A stretch of 64,000 nucleotides of DNA from Erwinia aphidicola (lineage in GTDB: Bacteria > Pseudomonadota > Gammaproteobacteria > Enterobacterales > Enterobacteriaceae). Below the pieces are notes generated by a model. That model was not told the origin of the DNA and searched no databases. It saw only the letters and a list, made by a program, of their open reading frames with translations. Location of the stretch: assembly GCF_014773485.1 (NCBI RefSeq), contig NZ_JACXBP010000012.1, positions 31,959 to 95,958 on the forward strand. Reading direction: 5' to 3'. Position 1 is the stretch's first letter. Every line of letters starts with the position of its first letter. Below are positions 33,666 through 42,368 of the stretch, piece after piece. The translations under genes and the position numbers were made by a program.

Positions 33666-33871
33666 GGTAAACCTCCGCAAAAGCGCCATCGGTGGCCGCA
33701 CGGCCACTGACAGGATCAGGTATTTAAGCGATAGACGTTGATCCGGGCCGCCAGAACAGCGGCCCGCCACTTGCCTGAAAAATAAACAGGTGGAGATTTT
33801 TAATACTGTAGATGGCGCAGGCGGGAATGCCAGTAACAAACAGAAATATTTTTACTCATGCTGCGACAAAC

Positions 33872-34543
33872 TCAGGCAGGGTGGTAAGTGCCAATCACTT
33901 CGAGAATACCGTTGATCATAAACTGCACCCCCATGCACACCAGCAGGAAGCCCATCAGGCGTGAGATAGCTTCGATGCCGCCTTTACCGACCAGGCGCAT
34001 GATTGCGCCGGAACTGCGCAGGCATCCCCACAGGATCAGGCTAACGGCGATGAAGGTCAGCACCGGGGCCACCGTGATAATCCATGGCGCAAAGGTGGTG
34101 CCGCTGTGGATAGTTGAGGCGGTGCTGATGATCATCGCAATGGTGCCGGGGCCTGCCGTGCTCGGCATTGCCAGCGGCACGAAGGCGATATTAACCACCT
34201 TACGTTCGCTCATCTCATCCAGCTTGTGGTCCGCTTCCACCGACGTTCCGGCCTGCTGCTGGGGGAATAGCATGCGGAAACCGATAAAGGCGACAATCAG
34301 CCCCCCGGCGATGCGTAAGCCGGGAATGGAGATACCAAAGGTATCCATCACCACGTTACCGGCGTAGTACGCCACGGTCATAATGATAAATACGTAGAGC
34401 GAAGCCTGCGCCGACTGGCGGTTGCGCTCCTGGTAGTTCATATCGCCCGCCAGGCCAAGGAACAGCGCCACGGTGGTTAGCGGGTTAGCCAGCGGCAAAA
34501 TGACCACTAGCCCAAGGCCTATGGCCTTCATCAGTTCAAACAT
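33872..34543 (-). CDS. marC: MarC family inner-membrane protein
   Basis: The 223-residue protein has six membrane helices and matches MarC: MFELMKAIGLGLVVILPLANPLTTVALFLG, NIAFVPLAMPSTAGPGTIAM and the C-terminal FLLVCMGVQFMINGI. MarC was once linked to multiple antibiotic resistance, but that role was withdrawn and its function is unknown. The marRAB operon is not adjacent. The start at 34543 is chosen by alignment; the frame remains open 18 codons further upstream. Confidence 0.88.
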   Translation of the reverse strand: MFELMKAIGLGLVVILPLANPLTTVALFLGLAGDMNYQERNRQSAQASLYVFIIMTVAYYAGNVVMDTFGISIPGLRIAGGLIVAFIGFRMLFPQQQAGTSVEADHKLDEMSERKVVNIAFVPLAMPSTAGPGTIAMIISTASTIHSGTTFAPWIITVAPVLTFIAVSLILWGCLRSSGAIMRLVGKGGIEAISRLMGFLLVCMGVQFMINGILEVIGTYHPA

Positions 34544-34975
34544 CAGGTGGGATCCTTTGCACACAAAAGAGGCGAAGCCATCATGCCTTAACCTCATGGG
34601 GAAGCGAAGAATAACCAGGTCACCAGCGTAAGATTTACCTTAAGATGGGGAATTGACTCACTTAGCGCTAAGACTATTCGTGAGCCTGCAGCGCAGGTTA
34701 ACAATACGTTAAAATATTTTTTGTTTTAAATTAGAGAGTTAGCATTTTCATGGCTTTTTTATCATGCCGACGCTTGTACTGGGGGCGCGGTTATGAGTAA
34801 ATGCACCTGTCGGTTTTGATACAGACCCACGTATGCGAGCAATTTTAGTAAAGCAGTCTTCAGTTCAAGCGTTATTTCAAGCTTCTTCCTGACTTCCTTC
34901 TGAGTGCCTCATAGTAATCCCTGTTGACGAACCCTGTGCCCACTGTGGCTTACTACAATTTTGAAGGAAAGACCC
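34544..34975. other. Long intergenic leader region before the cold-shock gene (432 bases)
   Basis: No gene is called. The stretch includes the marC promoter side and what is probably a long leader of the cold-shock gene, as is usual for cspA-type genes. A 12-base palindrome CTTAGCGCTAAG lies at 34661-34672, just after TTGACT (34653-34658). An AT-rich patch follows at 34705-34735. I could not find the classical cold-box sequence and cannot place the transcription start. Confidence 0.5.
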
Positions 34976-35182
34976 ATGTCCCAGACTGGTTTAGTAAAAT
35001 GGTTTAACGCTGAGAAAGGTTTCGGCTTCATTTCCCCAACTGACGGCAGCAAAGATGTGTTCGTACACTTCTCTGCAATCCAGGATTCAGGTTTCAAAAC
35101 CCTGGAAGAAGGCCAGAAAGTTAACTTTACTATCGAAAACGGCCAGAAAGGCCCAGCAGCTGCTAACGTAACTGTTGCCTAA
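34976..35182 (+). CDS. CspA-family cold-shock protein
   Basis: The 68-residue protein is a single cold-shock domain with both RNA-binding motifs: KGFGFISP (RNP1) and DVFVHFSAI (RNP2). It acts as an RNA chaperone. The beginning TGLVKWFNAEKGFGFISP is closer to CspB/CspG/CspA than to CspC/CspE, but I do not assign a member letter. The start follows TTGAAGGAAAGACCC. The long upstream gap fits a regulated leader, and an intrinsic terminator follows. Confidence 0.93.
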   Translation: MSQTGLVKWFNAEKGFGFISPTDGSKDVFVHFSAIQDSGFKTLEEGQKVNFTIENGQKGPAAANVTVA

Positions 35183-35230
35183 GTCCTCTTTCCGCTCCGG
35201 CGGTAACAGAACTTAGTTCGAAGTAAAGAA

Positions 35231-35255
35231 AACCCGCCCCCGTGGCGGGTTTTTT
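35231..35255 (+). terminator. Intrinsic terminator of the cold-shock gene
   Basis: AACCCGCC, loop CCCGT, GGCGGGTT followed by TTTT is a classic rho-independent terminator 49 bases after the stop codon. Confidence 0.93.
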
Positions 35256-35392
35256 GCGTTTTGACCCCGCCAATAGAGTCGTTTGCTAACACTATTCTGC
35301 TGCTGCCCGCTGGATAAGTGACTGACGCCTGCCGTGAGTGTTGTTACACTTGTGTTTCGCTTCTCGCCACTACAGGTCGTTCACACAGCACG

Positions 35393-36610
35393 ATGGAATC
35401 CTGGAAGATTAACCTCATCTCTGTCTGGTTCGGGTGTTTATTTACCGGGCTGGCGATCAGCCAGATTATCCCTTTTCTTCCGCTCTACGTTGAGCAACTT
35501 GGCGTCACCGATCCCAGCGCGCTGACGCTGTGGTCCGGCCTGATTTTCAGTATTACCTTCCTCGTTTCTGCCATCGTCTCACCGATGTGGGGCAGCCTTG
35601 CCGACCGTAAAGGCCGCAAGCTGATGCTGCTGCGCGCCTCGCTGGGAATGGGTATCGTCATTTTGCTGCAGGCGTTTGTCACCAGTGTCTGGCAGCTGCT
35701 GGCGCTGCGAGCGCTGATGGGGTTGACCTCCGGTTACATTCCGAATGCGATGGCGCTGGTGGCGGGGCAGGTGCCGCGTGAGCGCAGCGGCTGGGCGCTC
35801 AGCATGGTGACCACGGCACAAATCTGCGGGGTGATAATGGGGCCGCTGATGGGCGGGCTGCTGGCGGACTGGGTGGGTTTGCGCGCAGTGTTCCTGATCA
35901 CCTCCGCACTGCTGCTGGTGAGTTTCCTGATTACGCTGTTCCTGATTAAAGAGAACGGCCAGCCGCGGGTGAAAAAAGAGAATAAGCTGAGCGGCAGCAT
36001 GGTATTTCATACCCTCAGCCGTCCCGGGCTGATGATTAGCCTGTTTTTCACCACGCTGGTGATCCAGCTGTGTAACGGTTCAGTTAGCCCAATTCTGACG
36101 CTGTTCGTGCGCGAGCTGGAGCCTAACGTGCAGAACATTGCCTTTATCAGCGGGGTTGTTGCGGCTATTCCTGGGGTTTCTGCACTGCTCTCCGCGCCAA
36201 CGCTCGGCAAGCTGGGGGACCGCATTGGCGCGGAACGCATCCTGTTTGCCGCCCTGATCTTCTCGGTGCTGCTGTTTGTCGCCATGTCCTGGGCGAACAG
36301 CGCGGTTGAGCTGGGGATCCTGCGCTTCCTGCTGGGCTTTGCCGATGGTGCCATGATGCCAGCGGTACAGACGCTGCTGCTGCGTTACTCCAGCGACCAG
36401 GTGACGGGGCGCATCTTTGGTTATAACCAGTCGTTTATGTATCTTGGCAACGTCGTGGGGCCGCTGATGGGGTCGGGGATCTCGGCGATTGGCGGTTTTC
36501 GCTGGGTGTTTGCGGCGACGGCGCTGGTGGTGCTGATAAACAGCGTGCAGCTGATTTGGGTCTATCGCAAATCCGCCCGGCGCAAAATCACGCCGGGCAG
36601 TTCGCCTTAG
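35393..36610 (+). CDS. MdtG-like major facilitator drug exporter
   Basis: The 405-residue MFS protein has 12 predicted helices and aligns well with E. coli MdtG. Shared stretches are LPLYVEQLGVTD, WGSLADRKGRKLMLLRASLGMGIV (the motif A loop), PILTLFVRELEPNV and FLLGFADGAMMPAVQTLL. MdtG exports fosfomycin and deoxycholate when overproduced. The start MESWKINLISVWFG matches the E. coli protein from its first helix; the in-frame region before it lacks similarity. The end overlaps lacZ by four bases. Confidence 0.85.
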   Translation: MESWKINLISVWFGCLFTGLAISQIIPFLPLYVEQLGVTDPSALTLWSGLIFSITFLVSAIVSPMWGSLADRKGRKLMLLRASLGMGIVILLQAFVTSVWQLLALRALMGLTSGYIPNAMALVAGQVPRERSGWALSMVTTAQICGVIMGPLMGGLLADWVGLRAVFLITSALLLVSFLITLFLIKENGQPRVKKENKLSGSMVFHTLSRPGLMISLFFTTLVIQLCNGSVSPILTLFVRELEPNVQNIAFISGVVAAIPGVSALLSAPTLGKLGDRIGAERILFAALIFSVLLFVAMSWANSAVELGILRFLLGFADGAMMPAVQTLLLRYSSDQVTGRIFGYNQSFMYLGNVVGPLMGSGISAIGGFRWVFAATALVVLINSVQLIWVYRKSARRKITPGSSP

Positions 36611-39600
36611 GCCGCGAGTTTAAAACTGACCTGATAGCGATACTGGCGTGCAGACAGCAGGAAGTCCGGGCTGACGCTCGGGCTCCAGGAGTCATCACCG
36701 CCGACCCCCATATGGAAACCATCGACAATCAGCCAGCTGCCCGGCTCGTCGCGCAGCAGGTGGCGGTGCGAGGTGTCGCGCAGCTGCTCCATGCTGTGAC
36801 GGCCGATCGAGAAGTGAAACTCCCCGCTGAGATGCCAGTCGCCGTAGTCCAGCTGCTGCGTACCGCCGCGCAGGCCGTTTTCGCCCGGGAAAACATACGC
36901 AGTACTGAGCTGCTCTAACGGCAGCGTCCAGCGTGAGAACTCGGCGGCGAGCCTGCGGTCGGGGTAGTTCTCATGCGGGCCGAGGCCGAGCCAGCTGACG
37001 CTCTCCGACACCGTGGCCAGCTGGCAGCGTAAGCCAATGCGCGCTGGCTGCGGCTGCCCGGCGGCGATATCCACTTCTACCTCCACCTGCATCTCTCCCT
37101 GAAGGTTAATGCGGTAGCACTTGCGGCTGAGGAAACAGAGTTCCCCGCCAGCCTGCCAGGCGTGCAGCGTGCGGATCTGCACGCCATCGCTCAGGGCATC
37201 GACCTGCATCTGCAGGAGCTGGCTCTCCAGCTGATAGTGCCCGGCGCGTTTCCAGCGCTCTACCCATGCATGAGGATCGATGCGCGTCACTTCGCTGATG
37301 CCGATATCGTTATCCAGCGGCGCACGCGCGAACAGATCCTGCAGCGGGAAGAGCAGCATAGGCTGGCCGCCGCGCAGCCACTGTAGTAGCTCTCCGCTCT
37401 CCTGGCTGAACTGCCAGCGCTGCTCGCCGTGCGTGACTTCCGTCAGCAGCGCATGCTGTTCAACGCGCGGCACTTCACCCGTCACCGGGAGCGGCGGGAG
37501 TGTCAGCGCGGCGGGCAGACGCCAGCCGTCCCACGCGACCCGCTGTCCGGCCGGAGACCAGGCAGTGGCGGCCGGCTGGATAACCTCCACCCGCAGCCAC
37601 AGTTCACCAGCCAGCGGCGGAAGCTCTGCCAGCGTCAGCGTGGTGCTGCCCTCTACGGCCAGGTCGAGGGCCACTTCTCCTTCAGCCACCGCGGTGCCCT
37701 GATGCTCAATACGCCAGCGCAGCAGCTCGTTGTCGCTGTGACGGAACAGATATTCGCTGCGAATACCCACGCTCAGCGGGGCCGTGCTCTCCAGCGTGAA
37801 CTGGAAAAACTGCTGGGCGCGCTGCGCTTCATACAGCGCCGGATGCGGCGTGCGGTCGGCGAAAACCAGCCCGTTCATGCAGAACTGGCGGTCGTTAGGC
37901 GTATCGCCAAAATCGCCGCCGTAAGCCTGCCACTGCTGACCGTCGGCATCGGTACGCGTCAGGCTCTGGTCTACCCAGTCCCAGACGAAGCCTCCTTGCA
38001 GCCGGGGATACTGACGAAACGCCTGCCAGTAGCGGTCGAAACCACCCAAGCTGTTGCCCATCGCGTGGGCGTATTCGCACAGGATCAGCGGACGCGTCTC
38101 TTCCGGCAGGCCGATCCATTTCTTGATCGACCATTTGGGAACGGCATCAAACGGCTGATCCTGATCGACGCGCGCGTACATCGGACAGAGGATATCGGTC
38201 GCCGCCGTGTCGGCCCCGCCGCCTTCATACTGCACCGGGCGGCTAGGGTCGTGACTTTTGATCCAGCGGTAGAGCGCGTCGTGCGTGCTGCCGTGGCCCG
38301 ATTCATTGCCCAGTGACCAGATGATGATGCAGGGGTGATTGCGGTCGCGCTGTACCATGCGCGTGACGCGTTCGCTGAAGGCGTTAAACCAGCTGGGATC
38401 GTCAGACAGTCGGTTCATCGGCTGCATGCCGTGCGTTTCGATATTGGCCTCATCAACCACGTAAAGGCCGTAGCGATCGCACAGGCGATACCACAGCGGA
38501 TGGTTGGGGTAGTGAGAGCAGCGCACCGCGTTGAAGTTGTGCTGCTTCATCAGCAGGATATCCCTGACCATGGTGGCCTCATCCATCACCTGGCCATGCT
38601 GCGGATGATGTTCGTGACGGTTGGTGCCGCGGATCAGCAGCGGCTTGCCGTTGAGCTTCAGTAGCCCACCGCTGACTTCCACCTTGCGGAAGCCCACATC
38701 GTAAGCTTCGGCTTCCAGCAGCGTACCGCTGGCATCCAGCAGGGCCACCACTGCGCGGTAAAGGTGCGGAGTTTCAGCGCTCCACAGCAGCGGCTGTTCC
38801 ACCTGCAGTGACAGCCGGGTGCGATCGAGGTAGCGCCCGCGTTCATCAATCACCGCGCTGCCAAACGCCTGCTGCTGCTGCGCAATCAGCTGCTCGCCGC
38901 GCCACAGCGTCACCTGGGCCTGACAGGCGCTGGCGTCATTCAACGAAGCGACCGCCAGCACCTGCAGCTGCGCGGATCGGTAGCCGGCGCACAGCTGCGT
39001 GTCGATGTGCACGCAGCTGAGCTGTACGGCGGGCTTATGCAGCAGGCTAACGTCGCGGAAAATCCCGCTCATGCGCCACATATCCTGATCTTCAAGGTAG
39101 CTTCCGTCACACCAGCGCAGTACCAGCACCGCAAGGCGGTTTTCCCCGGCGTGTAGCGCCCGGCTGAGGTCAAACTCTGCGGGCAGGCGGCTGTCCTGCG
39201 AATAACCGATAAACTCACCGTTGCACCACAGGTAGAAAGCAGAATTGACGCCGTCAAAGATGATGCGCGTCTGGCCACCGCTAAGCCACTCAGCAGAGCA
39301 TTCAAAGGTGGTGGAGTAGCAGCCGGTCGGGTTATCGCGGGGCACAAAAGGCGGATTGACCGCAATCGGATACTGCACATTGGTGTAGATCGGGGCGTCA
39401 TAGCCAGAGAGCTGCCAGTTGGAGGGAACCTGCTGGCGGTCGGCCGACGGCAGATCGCCGAGCGTCCACTCATCCGGTACCGCCTCAGGGCAGGCAAAAT
39501 AGCTAAAACACCACTCGCCATTGAGCGACTGCAGCGACGGGCTAACCTCCTCATCACGCGCCGACTCCACGCTGCGCCAGCTGGCAAAAGGCGGATGGGC

Positions 39601-39690
39601 GGGCAGGCGGTGAAGCTGAGTCACTGCCGGGTTTTCCCAATGGCGCTGCGAAAGCAGCTGTTGCAGAGAGAGCGGGGCGCGTTCTGTCAT
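36607..39690 (-). CDS. lacZ: Beta-galactosidase LacZ (GH2)
   Basis: The 1027-residue enzyme hydrolyses lactose and is of full LacZ length (E. coli: 1024). It shows the five-domain order with the galactose pocket VNSAFYLWCNG. The acid/base Glu463 lies in IIIWSLGNESGHG and the nucleophile Glu539 in PLILCEYAHAMGN. No frameshift or premature stop is seen. AGAGG lies nine bases before the ATG. Neither a lactose permease nor a lacI repressor gene lies beside it; the neighbours are mdtG-like and a small lipoprotein. A lac-operator-like site lies just upstream. Confidence 0.97.
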   Translation of the reverse strand: MTERAPLSLQQLLSQRHWENPAVTQLHRLPAHPPFASWRSVESARDEEVSPSLQSLNGEWCFSYFACPEAVPDEWTLGDLPSADRQQVPSNWQLSGYDAPIYTNVQYPIAVNPPFVPRDNPTGCYSTTFECSAEWLSGGQTRIIFDGVNSAFYLWCNGEFIGYSQDSRLPAEFDLSRALHAGENRLAVLVLRWCDGSYLEDQDMWRMSGIFRDVSLLHKPAVQLSCVHIDTQLCAGYRSAQLQVLAVASLNDASACQAQVTLWRGEQLIAQQQQAFGSAVIDERGRYLDRTRLSLQVEQPLLWSAETPHLYRAVVALLDASGTLLEAEAYDVGFRKVEVSGGLLKLNGKPLLIRGTNRHEHHPQHGQVMDEATMVRDILLMKQHNFNAVRCSHYPNHPLWYRLCDRYGLYVVDEANIETHGMQPMNRLSDDPSWFNAFSERVTRMVQRDRNHPCIIIWSLGNESGHGSTHDALYRWIKSHDPSRPVQYEGGGADTAATDILCPMYARVDQDQPFDAVPKWSIKKWIGLPEETRPLILCEYAHAMGNSLGGFDRYWQAFRQYPRLQGGFVWDWVDQSLTRTDADGQQWQAYGGDFGDTPNDRQFCMNGLVFADRTPHPALYEAQRAQQFFQFTLESTAPLSVGIRSEYLFRHSDNELLRWRIEHQGTAVAEGEVALDLAVEGSTTLTLAELPPLAGELWLRVEVIQPAATAWSPAGQRVAWDGWRLPAALTLPPLPVTGEVPRVEQHALLTEVTHGEQRWQFSQESGELLQWLRGGQPMLLFPLQDLFARAPLDNDIGISEVTRIDPHAWVERWKRAGHYQLESQLLQMQVDALSDGVQIRTLHAWQAGGELCFLSRKCYRINLQGEMQVEVEVDIAAGQPQPARIGLRCQLATVSESVSWLGLGPHENYPDRRLAAEFSRWTLPLEQLSTAYVFPGENGLRGGTQQLDYGDWHLSGEFHFSIGRHSMEQLRDTSHRHLLRDEPGSWLIVDGFHMGVGGDDSWSPSVSPDFLLSARQYRYQVSFKLAA

Positions 39691-39704
39691 GAGATTAACC
39701 TCTA

Positions 39705-39725
39705 AAATGTTATGCGCTCACATTG
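39705..39725 (-). promoter_or_regulatory. lac-operator-like site upstream of lacZ
   Basis: Read toward lacZ, CAATGTGAGCGCATAACATTT matches the E. coli lac operator O1 (AATTGTGAGCGGATAACAATT) at 17 of 21 positions, in the same orientation. It ends 14 bases before the lacZ ATG, closer than in E. coli. A TTTACA hexamer occurs upstream and could be the -35. No lacI gene is in the window, so any repressor is encoded elsewhere. Confidence 0.68.
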
Positions 39726-39765
39726 AGGCCGCATAACGATTTTGTAAAGATAAAAGGCGGGGCGA

Positions 39766-39781
39766 TGCGAGAGCGATCGCA
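39766..39781. promoter_or_regulatory. CRP-S-like palindrome upstream of lacZ
   Basis: TGCGAGAGCGATCGCA fits TGCGA-N6-TCGCA, the form described for Sxy-dependent (CRP-S) sites; ordinary CRP sites read TGTGA-N6-TCACA. It lies about 84 bases before the lacZ ATG. The match could be chance, as GATCGC words are common in such genomes. Confidence 0.35.
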
Positions 39782-39974
39782 AGATTTATCACTGAAGAAA
39801 ATCCGTTAATGTTGCCACTGATGCAGGGTTGCGGCAGGAAAACCACAGCAAAACGTTAAGTGTAGAAACGCCCTGTTAATAGCGCGTGTAAGCAGAGAAT
39901 TCTGCATTGTGGCGGGCCTGAGCCGCGCTTACTATCAGCGCAAAAGGTCCTTAACGTCGTATTGAGGTTTGATA

Positions 39975-40130
39975 ATGGTGAGTATTATTAGAGCAGTGAG
40001 TATTGTGGCGCTGGTGGCGGCACTGAGTGGATGTCTGTTCCCGCCTCCGGGCGGCGGCGGTGGTGGCGGCTGGGGCGGACCTGGCGGCGGCGGCGGACCT
40101 CATGGTGGTTTCAGCGGCCCGCGCGGCTAA
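39975..40130 (+). CDS. Glycine-rich small lipoprotein
   Basis: This 51-residue frame encodes a predicted lipoprotein: MVSIIRAVSIVALVAALSGC with lipidation at Cys20, then an almost pure Gly/Pro tail (FPPPGGGGGGGWGGPGG onward) ending SGPRG. It lies divergent from lacZ. GAGG upstream is a weak ribosome site, but a strong terminator directly after the stop supports a real transcription unit. The tail is probably unstructured in the periplasm. Function is unknown. Confidence 0.72.
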   Translation: MVSIIRAVSIVALVAALSGCLFPPPGGGGGGGWGGPGGGGGPHGGFSGPRG

Positions 40131-40136
40131 CTTTAT

Positions 40137-40165
40137 CGGGGGCCTGTTTTGGCCCCCGTTTTTTT
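40137..40165 (+). terminator. Intrinsic terminator after the Gly-rich lipoprotein
   Basis: CGGGGGCC, loop TGTTTT, GGCCCCCG followed by seven T's is a strong rho-independent terminator, seven bases after the stop. Confidence 0.94.
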
Positions 40166-40336
40166 AGGGCCAGCAGCCGAAAAATAACGCGTCACAATGA
40201 GCGAAACGTTTCGCCTTTATTTAACAATTTTCCTCCCTTTGATCTGCGCTTAAGTCGCGAAAAAATAACGCGAATACAGGTTTTCTTTTTTCAAATCTGG
40301 TGATACCGTCTTGCTTTAACTTGCTGAGACAGTCGC

Positions 40337-40600
40337 ATGAAAAACCTCATTGCAGAATTGCTGGTCAGACTGGCGCAAAAAGAGCAGGAATCGAAAGAAC
40401 TGGTCGCTCAGGTCGAAGCGCTTGAGATTGTCGTCACTGCACTGTTACGCAAAATGGACGGCGGTCAGCTTCAGCAGATCAATGACAGCATCTCCGAAGC
40501 GATGCAGACCGCGTCCGTCACGGTCGAACCTGAGCTTTCTGAAGATATGTCACTGCTGGAAAATTACATTCAGCGCCTGCTTAACCACCCCCGCCAGTAA
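40337..40600 (+). CDS. iraP: Anti-adaptor IraP
   Basis: IraP binds the adaptor RssB and stops delivery of sigma-S to ClpXP, so RpoS accumulates under phosphate or magnesium stress. The 87-residue protein matches E. coli IraP closely: MKNLIAELLVRLAQKEQESK, then VAQVEALEIVVTALLRKM, and the tail YIQRLLNHPRQ. The order iraP-psiF is that of E. coli, where phoA lies between; phoA is missing here. Upstream, CGTTTC-N5-TATTTA (40207-40223) weakly resembles a PhoP box. A second, more divergent copy is at 16251-16544. Confidence 0.95.
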   Translation: MKNLIAELLVRLAQKEQESKELVAQVEALEIVVTALLRKMDGGQLQQINDSISEAMQTASVTVEPELSEDMSLLENYIQRLLNHPRQ

Positions 40601-40770
40601 TCTTCTTTATGCACGCGGTGCTCACAGGTCTGTGGCAGCGGGCAACGGGCGAGAAATAAAGCCTTCGTCTTATTCATTTCCCTTAAAATTTACGCAAAAA
40701 TCCCTCGCCGAAAACAAAACTCATGCCACACTTTATTGTGTCGATATAACAATAATGGGATGGGATACGC

Positions 40771-41076
40771 ATGAAAGTTCAATTAATGCTGGCGGCGGCT
40801 CTGCTATCACTAACGGCGGCAGGCTATGCCAGCGCGGCCGAAAAAACCGCACAACAGCAAAAAATGACGGTGTGTAATCAGCAGGCGGGTGAAAAATCCC
40901 TGAAAGGGGATGAGCGTAAAACCTTTATGAGCGGCTGCCTTAAGAAGGACAGCAAAATGGATGGCATGACGCCGCAACAGATGAAGATGAAAACCTGTAA
41001 TGCCCAGGCCGGCGAAAAAATGTTGAAGGGTGACGAGCGTAAAACCTTTATGAGCAGCTGCCTGAAAAAAAGTTAA
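40771..41076 (+). CDS. psiF: PsiF family protein
   Basis: The 101-residue periplasmic protein has a signal peptide (MKVQLMLAAALLSLTAAGYASA) and two repeats of the PsiF motif: QQKMTVCNQQAGEKSLKGDE with MSGCLKK, and QMKMKTCNAQAGEKMLKGDE with MSSCLKK. Each repeat has two cysteines that may form a disulfide. E. coli psiF is induced by phosphate starvation together with phoA. I saw no convincing Pho box here. Function is unknown. Confidence 0.93.
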   Translation: MKVQLMLAAALLSLTAAGYASAAEKTAQQQKMTVCNQQAGEKSLKGDERKTFMSGCLKKDSKMDGMTPQQMKMKTCNAQAGEKMLKGDERKTFMSSCLKKS

Positions 41077-41082
41077 CTCATG

Positions 41083-41108
41083 CGGGCGATCGAACGGTCG
41101 CCCGATTT
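41083..41108 (+). terminator. Terminator after psiF
   Basis: CGGGCGA, loop TCGAACGG, TCGCCCG followed by ATTTTC forms a 7-bp stem seven bases after the psiF stop. Confidence 0.7.
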
Positions 41109-41295
41109 TCCCCCGCGCTTTAACTAAACTAATCCTAAACCGCAGCGGGTTAAGCACGCTTATTGCTGCTTTCGGCACGCTGAGTTAAGAAAAATCCCAT
41201 TTTTGCACTAAAATATCGGGATCTTTTTTTCGACACCATCATGAGCCAGTCACACTGTCTTGGATCGTGTCGCGTGCAACCTAAGGATTCGTTGT

Positions 41296-42207
41296 ATGGT
41301 GGCTTTAATCATTATCGGCATCTTTATTATTAGCGTGATTTACGCCCACTCGCGCGGAGTGGTTAAACAAAAGCTGTCGCGCCAACTATTTGACCACTCT
41401 ACTTTTATGGCACCGGTAAATATGTTTATGACCGGCCTGTCCTCACTGCCTGCGAAACAGCCCTATTTCGATAACGCTGCGTTCCCCGAATTACAGAAAA
41501 TCACCGATAACTGGCAGGTTATTCGCGAAGAAGCGGTGCGCCTTCAGGACCATATTAAAGCTGCGCAGTCGCATAATGATGCCGGTTTTAACACCTTTTT
41601 TAAGCGCGGCTGGAAGCGTTTCTATCTCAAATGGTATGGCGATGCTCACCCCTCGGCACGCGAGCTGTGCCCGGTGACCAGTGAGCTGCTGAGCCAGATC
41701 CCGTCGGTCAAAGCGGCCATGTTTGCCGAGCTGCCTGCCGGAAGCCATCTGGGTAAACATCGCGATCCCTATGCCGGATCGGTGCGTTACCACCTGGGGC
41801 TACAGACACCGAATGACGATCGCTGCTTTATTGACGTGGACGGTCAGGTGCACAGCTGGCGCGATGGTGAAGCAGTGATCTTCGATGAAACCTATGTCCA
41901 CTGGGCACAAAATGCCAGCGAGCAGACGCGTATCATCCTGTTCTGCGATATTGAACGGCCGATGAAGTGGCGCTGGGCGCAGGCGGTGAACCACTGGGTT
42001 GGCACGGCGCTGATGTCGGCGGCGGCCTCTCCCAATGATGATAACGACCGCGTGGGTGGTATTAACCGCATCTTCAAGTACGTTAACGCGGTGCGTGATG
42101 CCGGGCAGAACCTGAAAAAGCGCAACCGCGCGCTCTATTATGGGATCAAGCGCACGCTGATCGTGCTGATTTTTGCGCTGATTATCATTCCGAGCGTTCT
42201 GATGTAG
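41296..42207 (+). CDS. lpxO: LpxO-like lipid A beta-hydroxylase
   Basis: LpxO is an Fe(II)/2-oxoglutarate dioxygenase that hydroxylates a myristate chain of lipid A at the inner membrane. The 303-residue product has an N-terminal membrane anchor (MVALIIIGIFIISVIYA), the aspartyl/asparaginyl hydroxylase domain and a C-terminal hydrophobic helix (TLIVLIFALIIIPSVLM). Iron ligands are His155 and Asp157 (GKHRDPYAG) and His202 (YVHWAQN). The start at 41296 has AAGGA upstream; 12 earlier codons in frame are not used. It sits between psiF and the reductase gene. Confidence 0.9.
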   Translation: MVALIIIGIFIISVIYAHSRGVVKQKLSRQLFDHSTFMAPVNMFMTGLSSLPAKQPYFDNAAFPELQKITDNWQVIREEAVRLQDHIKAAQSHNDAGFNTFFKRGWKRFYLKWYGDAHPSARELCPVTSELLSQIPSVKAAMFAELPAGSHLGKHRDPYAGSVRYHLGLQTPNDDRCFIDVDGQVHSWRDGEAVIFDETYVHWAQNASEQTRIILFCDIERPMKWRWAQAVNHWVGTALMSAAASPNDDNDRVGGINRIFKYVNAVRDAGQNLKKRNRALYYGIKRTLIVLIFALIIIPSVLM

Positions 42208-42242
42208 GCGCATCGACATATTTGGTTAAACATTTAAAAAAG

Positions 42243-42274
42243 GCGGCTAACCAGTGAGTTAGCCGCTTTTTTTT
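42243..42274 (+). terminator. Intrinsic terminator after lpxO
   Basis: GCGGCTAAC, short loop, GTTAGCCGC followed by eight T's gives a 9-bp stem typical of rho-independent termination. Confidence 0.93.
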
Positions 42275-42368
42275 ATACCTTATCGTTCGAACTGTTGCCA
42301 ACGAGCCCCCGCCTGCCAGGCATAAGATATTGATACATTTTGTGTGGATATAGCAAAAGGAGAGCTGG

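Noticed and set aside
34793..34819. Eight-codon leader peptide (MSKCTCRF) before the cold-shock gene
   Set aside because: It has a possible G-rich ribosome site, but such short frames are expected by chance in a 432-base gap, and there is no supporting pattern.
40207..40223. PhoP box upstream of iraP
   Set aside because: CGTTTC-N5-TATTTA matches only 9 of 12 positions of the consensus, too weak to call.
40601..40770. Pho box upstream of psiF
   Set aside because: Both strands were read for CTGTMATA-like repeats at 11-base spacing and none was convincing.
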